From NCBI RefSeq assembly GCF_030272615.1, contig NC_081412.1, positions 696,270,083 to 696,334,082 of the forward strand: a stretch of 64,000 nt of DNA, given 5' to 3'. Within the stretch, counting starts at the first letter, position 1; each line of letters begins with the position of its first letter. The position numbers and the translations under genes are program-made. The notes under the pieces are model-generated. The model was not told the DNA's origin. It saw only the letters and a list, made by a program, of their open reading frames with translations, and ran no database searches. Source of the stretch: Cryptomeria japonica. Its lineage: Eukaryota > Streptophyta > Pinopsida > Cupressales > Cupressaceae. This document shows, piece after piece, positions 11,519 to 23,439 of the stretch.

Positions 11519-13018
11519 TATTGAACACTTAATACCACTAAGAAGGGGGTGAATCAGTGGTTTTTGGCATTTTCACTTTTGTAATCTAATCTCAAAAATA
11601 TCAATTACTCACTTAAATTTTAAGCAGACATACTGGTAATGAAAGAAAGAGAACCAAAGAGATCATTCACACACAAGTGATTCACAATACCAGATTTATG
11701 AGGAAAACCCAATATGGGAAAAAACTCGGTGAGAAAAGTTGTTGGAGACTACTACTCCAATCTAGCCTCACAGGTAAAACACTGACTTACAAAGATTTTG
11801 GGCACCAACCCAAGGAGCACCAACCCCTGCACCAAGCTTCAACTTGGAAATGTATATTGAAATACTATTTGAATACAGTTAAGGCTTCTTGTTGCAAATG
11901 AATTATGCAACTCTTTGATCAAATAACACTCTGTCGGTTGACAGTCTTTTCTCCTCCACTGAAACTCACACTGTCAGTTGTGGAATTATAGTCTCTGTTT
12001 CTCAACCTCTGTTATCTTTCTCTCCCTCTCACACATAGTCTCTCAACACACTGGATCACACTAGGATGGTGCTTGCTTTGCCACACCGTACTGGTTAGGC
12101 TCAACTGCAAGACTATAAAACTACCAGTAGAATCCTCTCACCAGTATGCTTTCTTACACACACTGCAACTTTCTTAGAATTATTTCTAAGGCTCACAATC
12201 CTTTTCCTTGCTTACTCTCTCTATACTTCTCCTCTTTCCCAACATCAAAAACTTTTGTTTTGAGCTCTCATTTCTTATATAGTGATTTCCTGCAAGAATG
12301 TAATTCAAAAACTTGAGTGGTCAGGGTTTCCTCTTTTAGACATAATCTTAATGAGATCCAATCCTACCTATCTCGGATCGATCACATGTCCTTGAAGGAT
12401 GCACCTACTCATGGTTTCCATTATCCAATGCACATTTTCTGGAAATGGCAATCTCGAATCAGATCTTTTGTCACAAAATCAGTCAATACATAAAGCACTT
12501 CATAACTTTTATTTTTGAGGACTTCTTGAATCAGATTTCATTTGCATAGATTTAGGTGCCAACTACTCTATGATCTTCCTCTATCATTCCTTCTTCCTTG
12601 AGCCGCAATCAGTCAGATACAATCCCGTGATTTGTGGCTCCTTCAGTAATGGTGATTATCTTTTTCATCGACCCTGTCAATGAGGCTTCACCAACCACAA
12701 CATGTTTGTCACCTCTGCTTCACATGGCATCACAACGATCAAGACATGGCCCACCAACACATAGTTGGTCTGAAAAACACATATCGGTACAACTCTTTGT
12801 TGGTAGAGATTTCTTCTTCTTTTAACCGGTAGCACATCTTCACCTTTGGTGGTGTGAGACAACTTTAACATGTTGCCTCTTCATTATAAGCAAATAACCA
12901 TCCTTCAGACCGGTTTGATGAAATTTACTGGTAGGCCTTCATTCTTTATGCTCACCCTTATGTGAATATTCATCATGTCGGTTGACATCAATGAAAACTT
13001 AGTGCCAAATCGCCAACA
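11519..13018 (-). repeat. copia A 5' LTR
   Basis: It pairs with 3375-4873 over its whole length of 1500 bp, differing by scattered substitutions. The right end GCCAACA is followed by the target duplication AAACA. The left end (TATTGAAC) carries a G-to-A change relative to the partner's TGTTGAAC. The U5 hairpin is at 11535-11560. No gene is called inside; short ORFs recur in both copies. Confidence 0.93.
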
Positions 13019-13379
13019 AAACAACCATAACAAAAGAAGCAGAGGATAAAGGCAAAACTTTTTAGGATCCCAAACAGTTCCCAGTTCTAGGTCGAAATCA
13101 CATATAGTGAGGACTCCCGTTGCTGAATGCACTTCTAGTGATGTCAATTTAGATTCATATACAATTGAGATAGATGAGGAGAGTGCTAGCAATGACCTCG
13201 ACAATTACCTTGACATCCTTGAAGACACTTGTGTCTTTACCATTACTCCTGCTGACTTTGAAAATACCGATGGTCTTCCCCTCATTCATCCATAACTCAT
13301 TGATTGGGACATGCACGCTGAAAAGTGTGGAATTTGCAAAACAAGAAACAAACAACTTAAGCATGCTAATGAAACATTA
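13019..13379 (+). pseudogene. gypsy protease-RT spacer fragment
   Basis: This is gypsy sequence resumed after copia A. The frame at 13107-13295 contains an acidic stretch (IEIDEESASNDLDNYLD) and DFENTDGLPLIHP, then LIDWDMHAEKCGICK in the next frame. Plant gypsy elements have a similar acidic linker before RT. It ends where the LTR-like insertion starts at 13380. Function beyond being a polyprotein linker is unknown. Confidence 0.6.
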
Positions 13380-15297
13380 TGTTAGAGATAAATGAAACAT
13401 AAAACATAAGTTAATGGTACAAAATCTCTAAGCACGTCTCATTGTTCTCTCTCTCCAAGGATCCTTCAAATCAAGGTGGCTCTCAGCTTGGAAGAGCACT
13501 TGATCTCTAGGATGACTACCTAAAGAATGAGGGATATATGATAAAAGATCTAAATGCAAGTGCAACTAAGATATTAGCATGATATGGATATAAAAAGCTA
13601 TGATATGGTGCAAGATGATGAGATTAAAATGAAGATTATGCTAGTACGATATGCTATCCTAACATGATAATTATATGATAATACTAAGTTATGATAAAGA
13701 AACTAACATGCTATGATAATGATATTATACTATGCTAACATGATAATTCTAATTCTAGAATGCTCCTAAATTCTTAAGCTTGAAAAGAGAGGCAAATTAG
13801 ACTCCTTGATAACCTGCACACAAGAAAATAGCATAACCTGGATGCAAAACCCTAGGATGATGATAATGAAAGAAATGAGATCTATTTATAGAAGAAATTG
13901 GGAGTCGGATGGTTAAGATTGAGTAATCTTAACAAGGGTTAGGATTTACTTATCTTCAATCCATGTGACACTTTCAACCCAATCCCATGTTGACAAGTGT
14001 CACCATGAAGAGGCTTGAGAGGAGAGATAAGGTGCATTAAATGCTTGAGGGGACATGATGGTTACCCTAGGGGGTTGGGTTAGGGTTAGGTTAATGGATA
14101 TTCCTTTTATTGGGTTTCTACCAGATTTATTTCAAAGAACTTAACTTAACCATCATTTTACCTTAGTCAAAGAAATAAATTATTTGAAGACACCCATGAG
14201 TTAAAAGGATGGTTAAGTTAGAGGAAAGTCTCTAACAAAAGGTCAAAGATGAGTTAACCATAAATGGTTATGTAAGAGCCTTTAATGGTTTGGAAGACTT
14301 TAGAGGTTAACCATTTGAAGACATAAAGCCTTTAATGGTTATTTAAGACTTTGGAGGTTTTTGAGAAGTGACTTCCTTTTATTTAGAAATGTAACAATGA
14401 TTAGGATAGGATTAGGCTAAATTAAAAGTGGTTAGAAGAATCTAGAAGGGGTTTAGGTAGGCAAGTGGATTTTGTAGGAGAATGCAAGTGGGAGGAATTT
14501 TGGGATTTTCAATTAAAATAAAATCATTTATTTCAATTAAATGGTGCAATTTGCATTTGGATAGATATTTAAATAAATATTAATTTATTTAAATGTGAAT
14601 GTGAATTTTGGATTTTATTTATAAAAATCTTAATTTATTTAAATGAGAAAAAGGGAGATAAAGCATTAAATGCTTGAAGACTTTGAGGGAAACCATTAAA
14701 GGCTTGAGAAGACTCTAGAAAGAAGCCATTAAAGGTTTGAAGACTTTAAGGGAAGTCATTAAGTTTCAAGACTTTAAGGGAAACCATTAAAGGCTTGAGA
14801 AGACTCTTAGAAGGAAGCCATTAAAGGATTGAAGACTTTAAGGGAAACCATTAAAGGTTTCAAGTGGGTGAGGATAAATAGGATTTTAAATAAATAATTT
14901 ATTTATTTAAAATAGTGGTGCAACTTGCATTTGTAAGAAAATGCAAGTGGGTGGAGGATAAAGGTGATTTAAATAAATGTTAATTTATTTAAATGTGAGA
15001 GATGGGATTTTGAGGGATTGAAATAAATATTAGTGAGAGAAGATTTAATTAAACAAATATGATTTATTTATTTAATTAATGGTTTGAATTTGGTTAAGTG
15101 AATTAAATCAAATAAATTGAATAATTTATTTAATTAATAGGAGAAGAGGGTTGAGATGAATTAATTAAATATTAATTTAATTAATAATTGAAAAGGGATG
15201 AAAGATTAATTAAATATGGATTTAATTAATAATTAGATGAATGGTAATTAAACAAATAAAATTCATTTAATTAGGTGGATAGAAATAGGTGTCTACA
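13380..15297 (-). repeat. solo LTR of the TGTAGACACC gypsy family
   Basis: In minus orientation it starts TGTAGACACCTATTTC and is full of TTAATTAAATAAATT-type palindromic AT arrays. It carries a TATA-like site at 13882-13890 and has no coding domain. It relates to the gypsy 3' LTR at 52794 and to the solo LTR at 61778-63208. At about 1.9 kb it is longer than the latter partly because of an internal tandem duplication. A 5-bp duplication is not visible (CATTA left, AGACC right), so the left end is approximate. Confidence 0.65.
14679..14870. repeat. 91-bp tandem duplication in the solo LTR
   Basis: The unit beginning GACTTTGAGGGAAACC at 14679 is repeated from 14770 as GACTTTAAGGGAAACC. Both copies contain the sub-motif CCATTAAAGG followed by GAAGACT. 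Related single motifs (AAGCCTTTAATGG and similar) are spread over 14030-14360 and 62380-62720. Confidence 0.75.
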
Positions 15298-16585
15298 AGA
15301 CCAAAAAGGACCTTTACAACTAGACACATTTGAGAACGATGATGCTTTTATAGACTATTTGGGCATACGAGATGATCTTCCGCTTGGGGACCATAAAGAA
15401 GGATACACTATAGAACTCAATAGTGTGGCATACTTTGGTGAGGGTGTTGGGCCTTCTAGTCACAAAAATATAAAAATAAAAATAAATCATGGGTCTTATG
15501 GTGAAAACCACATTGTGGCGTTGTCTAACCCCAAAAAAATAAAAAGAAAGGACATATCTGAGGGTGAAAACCTCTTTGAGGCACCTGAAGATGGAAGGAT
15601 CGACATTCTCCCGATGGCATCATATGAAGAGAAATCATCCATGTTGGTGGAGGAAACTATCAAGACAAACATTGGCACAAAAGAGATTCCGCATAACATA
15701 TTATTAGCACAATCCCTAATAGAAAAAGAGAGACCAAAGTTCATAAGTTTCTTCACGAAATGAAAAATCAATTTTGCATGGTCATATGCGGATATGTTTG
15801 GATTGGACCCTGATCTAGTAATGCATCATTTAATAGTTACACCAAGAGAAAAGCCAATAAAACAGATATTGAGGAAAAAGCATCTGCAAGTGGCATTATT
15901 AGTAAAGGTAGAACTTGAGAAACTATTGGATGTTGGATTCATAAGACTGATTGATTACCCCGAATGGATCTCTAATTTAGTACCTATCAGCAAACTAGAT
16001 CGCAGCATCAGAATATGTACAGATTTCAGAGATATCCATAAATCACATCCTAAAGACGATTTTCTGCTGCCAAATATTTACTTGATAGTGGATCTTACAA
16101 CTGGTCATGCAATGTTATCTTTGATGGATGGACATTTTGGGTACAACCAGATAAAAATCACACCTAAAGATCAACACAAAATAGCATTTACTTGTCATTA
16201 GGAAACTTTCTGCTGGAATGTCATGCCTTTCGGACTAAAGAACGCAAGTGCCACATACCAAAGAGCTATGACTACCATCTTTCATGATCTTATGCATGTC
16301 ACTATGGAATATTGTGTTGACGACCTTCTAGGTAAATCATTAGAAAGAGAAACACATTTAGACATCCTTTTAGTGGTCTTTGATTGGTTTAAAAAATACA
16401 AAGTTAGATTAAACCCAAAGAAGTGTGTCTTCGGAGTGACATCTAGGAAGCTCCTTGGATACATTATCTCAAAAAGAGGGATTGAAGCTGATCCAACAAA
16501 AGTTGGAGCTATATTAGAAATGCCACCACCAAATAATATCAGTCAACTTCGGTCTCTACAAGGAAGACTCCAGTCTATACAAAGA
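15298..16585 (+). pseudogene. gypsy reverse transcriptase (N-terminal and palm)
   Basis: One frame runs from DQKGPLQLDTFENDDAF to 16585 with only two in-frame stops, TGA at 15761-15763 and TAG at 16199-16201. RT motifs are RKKHLQVALLVKVELEKLL, DVGFIRLIDYPEWISNLV, ICTDFRDIHKSHPKDDFLLP, MDGHFGYNQIKI and VMPFGLKNASATYQRAM. The catalytic box is YCVDDLLGKS near 16305-16330, where Cys precedes VDD. It then has LNPKKCVFGV and LGYIISKRGIEADP. The frame is cut inside LRSLQGRLQSIQR by copia B and resumes at 45631. Confidence 0.93.
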
Positions 16586-17793
16586 TGTTAGACAGTTCAA
16601 ATAACTGGAAGACAACTGAGAGGGCGGGGGCGAATCATTTTTCACAGATTACCGGAACCATTAGCAATTAAAACTTTAATACCCGAACCCAAAATATTAA
16701 TACCAGAATAGCAGTTAAACCAATTAAACATAAATAATAATCACAGATGAAATACCATACACATGACACCAAGATTTATATGTGGAAAACCCGATAAAGG
16801 GAAAAACCACAGTGGGAAGCCTACCCACAGTCAGATAATACTTATGCAGTAAGTATGTGAATTACAATTGAGTGGCCTCCACTTTTAGGAAGGCCAAAAG
16901 CCTAGAGCTCACTACTCATCACAAAAGGAGCTTCACTGACTACATAGAAATCCAGACTACAATCTAAAAAAGTGTTGAACTAAAAAAGATAGTATCTCCT
17001 ATGCTTGAGTATAGTTCTGGTTAAGCTCAATACCAGAGAAATAAATCCTCTTACATAAAACCAATTCGGTCTCCAATGATCGACCAAATCCTCTACCTGA
17101 ATGATATTACATTATTCACATATTACATTCCTTTCCCATAACCATGATGATCTACAATGAGATCTTACATCTATATATACAAACCCTCGACCATAAACAG
17201 TCAGGTCAGCCATTAGATAATAAACCAATGACATAATTACAAACTATGTTGGCCTTAGACCAAAGAAATAATATCCAACACATAAGACATCCCGAAAACA
17301 CATCAAGAGGTCCAATCCACATGTTACATTAAATTTGGTCCATAACCTAGATCAATCGAGACCCAGTATAGGTCCACACGCTACATAAATTATCTCCATC
17401 TGCCAAGTCTCGAACATGATCACCATCAGCATCCTAAAACTCCACCAGAAGCTACACCAACACCACTTATGCAATTCATCAAAGATCTTCATCAAAATCT
17501 CTATCGGTGAAACCCTCGCCAGAACCAGAAGCTAGGCTTCCAAGCAAACATGATAGCATCTGATCACCAAACCAAAACCAACTTACTGAATATAAACATG
17601 AGTATCATGATTAAGCCAATTCCATAACCAAACTATATCGGATCCTACCGAATCATGTCAGATCCAAATCAACCAAAAACCACTCAACCTACTGGGACCA
17701 AAAGGGTGTTGGTAAAGCATCCAAACAGCTAGTGTTGGCATCAATGAAAAAACATCAATGCAACACATAATCAATTCCACCAAATGGCCAACA
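16586..17793 (-). repeat. copia B 3' LTR
   Basis: It starts TGTTAGACAG and ends GGCCAACA on the plus strand, matching 44424-45625 throughout. It includes the U5 stem arm GACAACTGA at 16611-16619. In this copy the opposite arm near 16640 is mutated. The minus-strand ORF at 17658-17900 spans the LTR edge and is not a gene. Confidence 0.92.
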
Positions 17794-18039
17794 ATCTCCC
17801 CCTTTGGAATTGATGGTAACACTAGATGTGAAAAACATCTAAGTACCAAGAAATGCCAAACAAGTCTCCCCAATGGAAGACAGCCAACAATCTCCTGCAT
17901 ACAACTCTGAAATAAAGACCAAACTCTCCCTATGAATAATATCTCTGTAAGCTCATAATTTCTCCCTTTTTCTTTTTCTTTTTCTTTTTCTTTTTCACAT
18001 TAATATCACTCCCCCTTTGACATCAATGCCAGAAATCTA
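17794..18039 (-). other. copia B polypurine tract and 3' untranslated region with CTTTTT repeat
   Basis: On the minus strand the sequence before the 3' LTR reads AATTCCAAAGGGGGAGAT, the polypurine tract. A second GGGGGAGTGAT-like tract lies near 18010. Between them, 17965-17996 is a short (CTTTTT)n microsatellite of about five units. No coding potential is seen. Confidence 0.8.
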
Positions 18040-19269
18040 ACAAAAATATCAAAGCAAAAACATAAACCATTGAATCACAAAGCTAACTATCGGTGCATCA
18101 CAATCCACCTTTATATCCTTCAATATTTTCTTCATCCATAAAACTTGTGTACAGTTAGTAGCAGCAGCAACATACTCAGCTTCACTAGTAGATAAAAATG
18201 TACATGATTGTTTATTGCTGATCCATGAAACCAACTTCTTTCTAAGAAAGAAAGATCCACCACAAGTACTCTTTTGGTCATCAACATCTCCAACCCAATC
18301 AGTATCTATATATGCACATAAAGTAAAGTCATCATCCTTAGGGTACCACAAACCATATTCTAATGTACCTTGCAAGTATCTAAAAATCCTTTTCACCGTG
18401 ATCTCATGATTTTCTTTAGGATCACTCTAAAATCTTTAAACAATACAAATAGCATTCATAATGTCAGGCCTAGTCTGAGTCAAATAATCAGACCTCCAAT
18501 AATAGATTTGTATCTTGTAGGATTTACCGATGTAGAAACATATTTTCTTGTCAATTTCTCACTTGTAACCATAGGAGTACTTACCGGTTTAGAATCTCCC
18601 ATACCAAATTTCTTCAACAATTCCTTAGCATACTTACTTTGACAGATAAAAATACCTTTGTCAATCTGAGTAATCTACAAACCTAAGAAAAATTTCATCT
18701 CTTCAATCATAGACACCTTGAATTCTTTCTCCATATTCTTAGAAAATTCTATGCATAACTTATCTTCACCTCCAAAAATAATGTCGTCAACAAATACTTC
18801 AATAATCAGTATATCATCATCAGTGATTTTGTAATATAAATTACTATCAGCACTGCCCTTACTAAAACCAAGCTTCAAAAGATATTTATCCAACCTTTCA
18901 TACCAAGCTCTAGGTTCTTGTTTCAATCCATATAAAGCTTTCCTTAACCTGCAAACCATGTTTGCATCATCTGATAGTGAAAAACCATCAAGTTGCTCAA
19001 TATAAACATCCTCATCAAGATCCCCATTCAAAAATGCACATTTAACATCCATCTGATAAACCTTGTAGTTTTTATAAGCAGCATAGGCAAGAATAATCTT
19101 ACAGCTTCAATCCTAGCAACAGGTGCAAAAGTCTCTCCATAATCAATTCCTTCTAAGAATATCATTTACAAACCAATCTAGCCTTATTCCTTATAACTTG
19201 ACCATCCTCATTCAATTTATTTCTAAAAACTCGTTTAGCTCAAATAATATTTTTATTTTTAGGCTGGGG
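18040..19269 (-). pseudogene. copia B RT (C-terminal part) and RNase H
   Basis: RT motifs MDVKCAFLNGDLDEDVYIEQ, ALYGLKQEPRAWYERLDKYL and VFVDDIIFGGED (about 18675-19052) are in one frame. RNase H at 18049-18396 reads RIFRYLQGTLEYGLWYP, DTDWVGDVDDQKSTCGGSFF and LSTSEAEYVAAATNC. The N-terminal end of RT stops at 19269, where copia C is inserted after TGGGG, and continues from 32032. The Asp-Asp pair of the RT site and the first RNase H Asp are kept. Stops and frame changes occur between the fragments. Confidence 0.88.
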
Positions 19270-20329
19270 TGTTGGTATTTTGGTATGGTTTTGTCATTGA
19301 TGTCAACAACTACTAAAACACTAGCACTTTGGAGATCTAGCAGCATTCATCGACAAGCAAGTAACTATTGCACACTTACTGATATATGGTTCACTGGTAG
19401 GATATAATGTTCACCGGCACTCAGAATTATGTGGAAGACACTTGGTAATGTCGAAGATATCGTTTGGACATCTTGTCCTCGAGTTTTGTTCATTGGTATA
19501 TTCATATTTGCATATTTGCTTTTACCGACAAATAGGTCCAGGGTTACCTAGGGCTACATCGGCAATTTTATCTTTTCTAGATCAGCATGGCATGCTAAGG
19601 AAATGATTAATTATTGTTGTAAATGCATTAAGCTGACATGTTCAATTGGTTATTGCATAGGATATTATATTGTTTGTAAAATGTTTTTATTGTAATATCT
19701 TGTAGAGCCGACCTACTAAAATTGGTCTTAGGTTATTATATAAATGTAAGATATTATTTGTAAGATGGAATGTGGAATGCGAGAAAGAATTGTGTGAAGG
19801 TATATGCAAGATTAAGTAGAGCTATACATGAAGACATCATTTGAAGGTGAAGTTAGGTTTTTGTGAAAGCATATCAGCATTACACCGATACTAAATCTAG
19901 CATATGAAGATGCTATTTTGTGCAGTACATTCTTATTGGATTTAACCATCCAACTGTAGTCAGTGTGACTCTCATTTTGTGATTGAGCAGTGAGCTCTAG
20001 GCTATTGGCCTTTTTGCATGTGCAGACCCCATTTATGTACACTTACTATCTGTAGTAGTATCATCTGATTGTGGGTAAGGTTTCCCACCATGGTTTTTCC
20101 CCTTACAAGGTTTCCACGCACAAATATTGGTGTCATGTGTTGTGAATGACTTTGTGTTTATGTTTCATGCATTAATCTTTACCGATATAGCTATTAACTG
20201 TTAACATTGTCTACCAGTATACTTAACTGGTTTACCGGTATTAAGCATTAAATTGGTTGAGTTGGTTTTGGTTTGAAATTAGTTGACAACTGATTCGCCC
20301 CCCCTCTTAGTTGTCTCTGGGACCTAACA
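19270..20329 (+). repeat. copia C 5' LTR
   Basis: It starts TGTTGGTATTTTGG and ends GACCTAACA, matching 30977-32031. A polyadenylation-like and AT-rich centre lies near 19660-19750. The U5 hairpin is at 20285-20315. A 76-codon antisense ORF (19812-20042) occurs in both LTR copies but shows no known domain. Confidence 0.93.
20285..20315 (+). promoter_or_regulatory. U5 hairpin with C-rich loop, copia C 5' LTR
   Basis: The stem GACAACTGA pairs with TTAGTTGTC (one G-U) across the loop TTCGCCCCCCCTC. It lies about 15 bases before the LTR end and primer site, so it would sit just upstream of the tRNA primer in genomic RNA. Homologous hairpins are at 3391-3416, 11535-11560, 31986-32017, 44449-44479, 54996-55028 and 59828-59863. 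Confidence 0.7.
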
Positions 20330-20330
20330 A

Positions 20331-20343
20331 TTGGTATCAAAGC
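20331..20343 (+). other. copia C primer binding site
   Basis: TTGGTATCAAAGC sits one base after the LTR end and matches initiator tRNA-Met with one mismatch. Confidence 0.88.
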
Positions 20344-20385
20344 TTATTCCTCTTTTGCAGAAGTTTAACAACTTGAGGAGCTCCA

Positions 20386-21417
20386 ATGTCTACTAATTAT
20401 TTCAGGAAGGACAGTCCTAAACTTGATGGATCCAACTATGGCATATGGAAGATCATAATGGAGACACATCTAAATTGCATTGGAAAAGACATCTGGGAAG
20501 TTACAAAGAAAGGTTACACTGTTGTTGTACCTGGTCAGCCTAGTCCAACTACCTTGGCTAAAGATAAGGAAAATGATTGCAAAGAACGAGAAGCACTTTT
20601 GAGCGCATTATCAGATCAACAAATCATGGGATTATTAGATAGGTCTACTTCTAAAGCTATTTGGGATCATTTAGAAACACTAAATGAAGGTGATTCCATA
20701 GTCAAAATTGCAAAACTTGAAAGCTTTCAGGTCAGGTATGAACATCTGAAAATGGAAGAAGATGAAAGGATTTTTTCTTTTATGGAAAGAGTAAATGAAA
20801 TTGTTTTGGGTATTAAATGTTGTGGAGTAACCTTAAGTGAGGATGAAATTGTTTCAAAAATCTTAAGAGGATTGCCACTGGCATATAAAATGAAGGTTAC
20901 TGTTATAAATGAGTTAAGAACAATGCCTAATACATCAGTAACTAGGGATACATTGATTGGGAAACTTTTAGCTTTTGAAATTGAAGAATTTGGTCTTGTT
21001 GCTACTATAAAGATAGATTTAACCTTTAAAGCATCAACATCATCTGCTCCATCATTTGACAAATCTGATTGGAAAGCCTTTTATGCAAGAGAACTTGAAG
21101 AAAGCAGGAAATAAAATGAAGAACTTGAAGCACTATTTGCAAGGAAAATGCCTAAAGGTCCAATTGGAAGTAAGTATGAAAGCAAAGCACCCTTTAAATA
21201 TTTTAACTACAATAAGATTGGTCATATGGCTTTGAGATGCCCTGATAGACATGCTAGACTAAGAGAAGAAGCTAGAAGGACATACAAGCCTAATCCTGAA
21301 TATCAGAGATATAGATTGAAGAAGAATAGAGACAAATCTTGTTACATTGCTGATGAAGGTGTGACTGATGATTATGATGAGGATCTGGCAAACAATGGTA
21401 GGTTTTTGTTGCTATAA
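20386..21417 (+). pseudogene. copia C gag
   Basis: The ATG at 20386 opens MSTNYFRKDSPKLDGSNY, the usual plant copia gag start, followed by GIWKIIMETHLNCIGKDIWE. It continues through EREALLSALSDQQIMGLLD and the UBN2-like LKMEEDERIFSFMERVNEI. An in-frame TAA at 21112-21114 interrupts it. The downstream frame (21148-21417) holds the zinc knuckle FNYNKIGHMALRC, where both N-terminal zinc-binding Cys have changed to Tyr. It would form the particle shell and bind element RNA. Confidence 0.88.
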
Positions 21418-21840
21418 TAGAAGATCAACTAGCACCTACTGTTCAACTGGTAGAACAAGCCCTAGCAGCTAAAGTTGAAGTAAAGGATGAATGGATCATT
21501 GACTCAAGATGCTCACATCATATGACAGGAGACAAAGGTAAGTTCTTGAACTTTCAAGAATACAATGGAGGTTTAGTAAGATTTGGAGATGACAAAGCCT
21601 GTTCAATCAAAGGTAAGGGTATAATATCTCTTGATGGTAAGCATAACACTGACAATGTTTACTATGTTGAAGGATTATAGTTACAATTTAAAAAAGGAAA
21701 ATGCAAAATCATGAATAGAACTGGTTTGGAAATTGCAACCAGTAATCAGACTAGAGGAAATATCTTTCATTTGAATAACAGTGAAAAGACATGCTTGATT
21801 TCACATATAGATGAAAGTTGGTTATAGCATAAGAGACTCT
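21418..21840 (+). pseudogene. copia C protease and pre-integrase region
   Basis: Frame-broken text reads KDEWIIDSRCSHHMTGDKGKF, where the catalytic DSG is changed to DSR. It continues VRFGDDKACSIKGKG and NVYYVEGL, the usual copia protease to pre-integrase order. The active-site change would by itself disable cleavage. Confidence 0.82.
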
Positions 21841-22910
21841 GTCATGTAAACTTTGATTGCATGGTAAAGATCAGTACTTCTAAGGCAGTTAGAGATCTAC
21901 CTAAAATTGTCAAACCTCAAAATACAATATGTAAGGAATGTCAATTTGGAAAACAAGTTAGAGCTAGTTTCAAAAGTATTCCTGAAAAATCCAATAATGC
22001 TCTTGATTTGATTCACATTGATTTATGTGGTCCAGCTAGAACTAAAAGCTTACAAGGTGATAGATATTTCATGCTAATGATTGATGACTATTCTAGAATG
22101 TGTTGGGTTACTTTTCTCAGAGAAAAATCAGAAGCACTTGGAAAGTTCAAACAATTCAAAGAAATGGTTGAAAATGAAACCGATAAGAAAATCAAATGTT
22201 TAAGATCAGATCAAGGAGGAGAATTCACATCTAAGGACTTTAATACATTCTATGAAGTGAATGGAATTAGAAGACAGCTATCAGCACCTTGGACACCACA
22301 GCATAATGGAGTTGTTGAAAGGAAAAACAGAACTATCTTGGATGCAGCAAGAAGTATGTTATCAGAAGCAAATTTACCACATGTGTATTGGAGAGAAGCA
22401 ATCACCACAGCGGTCTATACATTCAACAAAGTTCACATCAAAGATGAAACTGGTAAGACCCCTCATGAACTATGGTTTGGTAATACTCCTACTCTTAAAA
22501 ATTTCAGAATTTTTGGAAGTAAATGTTATATTAGAAGAGATGAGTATATTGGCAAATTTGATCCTAGAAGTGATGAAGGAATATTTCTTGGTTATTCATC
22601 TAAGAGTAAGGCATATAGATGTTTTAACAAGAGATTGCAAAAAATCTTTGAGAGTGCAAATGTAGAAATTGATGAACAATTCAGAGGAACTTCAAGGTAT
22701 ATAGACTCTGAACTGGCAACAGAAATTGTGACAAATGAACCTACACCAAATCCACCGGTACAAAATGAAGATCCAATTACCCCGGTAGCATCTGAGGATT
22801 CCACAATAATTGAAGAACAATAGCAAACAAAGACACCTCGATATGTAAGATTGAATCATTCTGAAGATCAGATAATTGGAAATAAATTTAAAGGAGTTAT
22901 GACAAGAGGA
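21841..22910 (+). pseudogene. copia C integrase (catalytic core intact)
   Basis: The HHCC zinc region HKRLCHVNFDCMVK and CKECQFGKQ precedes the core. All three acidic residues are in place: Asp in DLIHIDLCGPAR, Asp in KCLRSDQGGEFTS and Glu in HNGVVERKNRT. The GKTPHELWFGNTPTLKNFRI and GIFLGYSSKSKAYRCFNKRL segments follow. An open frame of 320 codons runs 21861-22823, ending in TAG. The linker then continues in the same frame toward RT with another stop. Integrase would catalyse strand transfer of the cDNA. Confidence 0.92.
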
Positions 22911-22946
22911 AGATAGCCAAATGAAGATGTATGTTTTATTTCTCAA

Positions 22947-23439
22947 ATGGAACCATCATCTATTAATGAGGCATGTGAAGATAAATTTTGGATTAAAGCT
23001 ATGGAAGAAGAATTAGAACAAATTGAGAAAAATAACACTTGGACATTAGTTCCCCGACCTAAAGATAAAAATGTAATTGGAACCAAATGGGTATTTAGAA
23101 ACAAACTTAATGATGATGGTAAGGTTGTCAGAAATAAAGCAAGACTAGAATGTAAGGCATATTCTAAAAAAGAAGGAGTTGATTACAATGAAACCTTTGC
23201 ACCAGTAGCTAGAATTGAGGCAGTCAGATTATTCTTGGATTTTGCAGCACACAAGAACTACAAAGTTTATCAAATGGATATTAAATGTGCATTTTTGAAT
23301 GGAGATCTTGAAGAGGAAGTATACATTGAACAATCTGATGGATTTTCTTTGACAGATGACAATGATGTGGTTTGCAGGTTAAGGAAAGCTTTGTATGGAC
23401 TAAAACAAGCCCCAAGAGCTTGGTATGCAAGATTGGATT
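22947..23439 (+). pseudogene. copia C reverse transcriptase, first half
   Basis: The frame matches that of the integrase and is open from 22947. Motifs are NTWTLVPRPKDKNVIGTKWV, FRNKLNDDGKVVRNKARLE, FAPVARIEAVRLFLDFAAHK, QMDIKCAFLNGDLEEEVYIE and [17 protein letters not shown]. It is cut at 23439 by unit D, with GGATT duplicated. The reading resumes at 29584. Confidence 0.92.

Larger units (their letters stand above)
3375..13018 (-). mobile_element. Ty1/copia element A, full length, decayed
   Basis: A complete minus-strand copia retrotransposon sits in the gypsy gag-pol. Two LTRs of about 1.5 kb (3375-4873 and 11519-13018) flank gag, protease, integrase, RT and RNase H in copia order. A tRNA-Met primer site lies beside the right LTR and a polypurine tract beside the left one. 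A perfect 5-bp duplication AAACA is found at 3370-3374 and 13019-13023. A truncated solo LTR of gypsy type is inserted in its 3' untranslated region (about 5150-6135). Frameshifts and stops make it non-functional. Confidence 0.92.

Noticed and set aside
15275-15297. ATG at 15275 as the start of the gypsy RT frame
   Set aside because: The ATG belongs to the inserted solo LTR. The gypsy coding sequence resumes at about 15298 and has no own start there.
17965-17996. Possible CRISPR-like or regulatory repeat of CTTTTT units
   Set aside because: It is a simple microsatellite without spacers, and the DNA is plant nuclear.
19812-20042. 76-codon minus-strand ORF in the copia C LTR, repeated at 31513-31743
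   Set aside because: It is present in both LTR copies because the LTRs are duplicates. No domain or conserved coding signal is seen.
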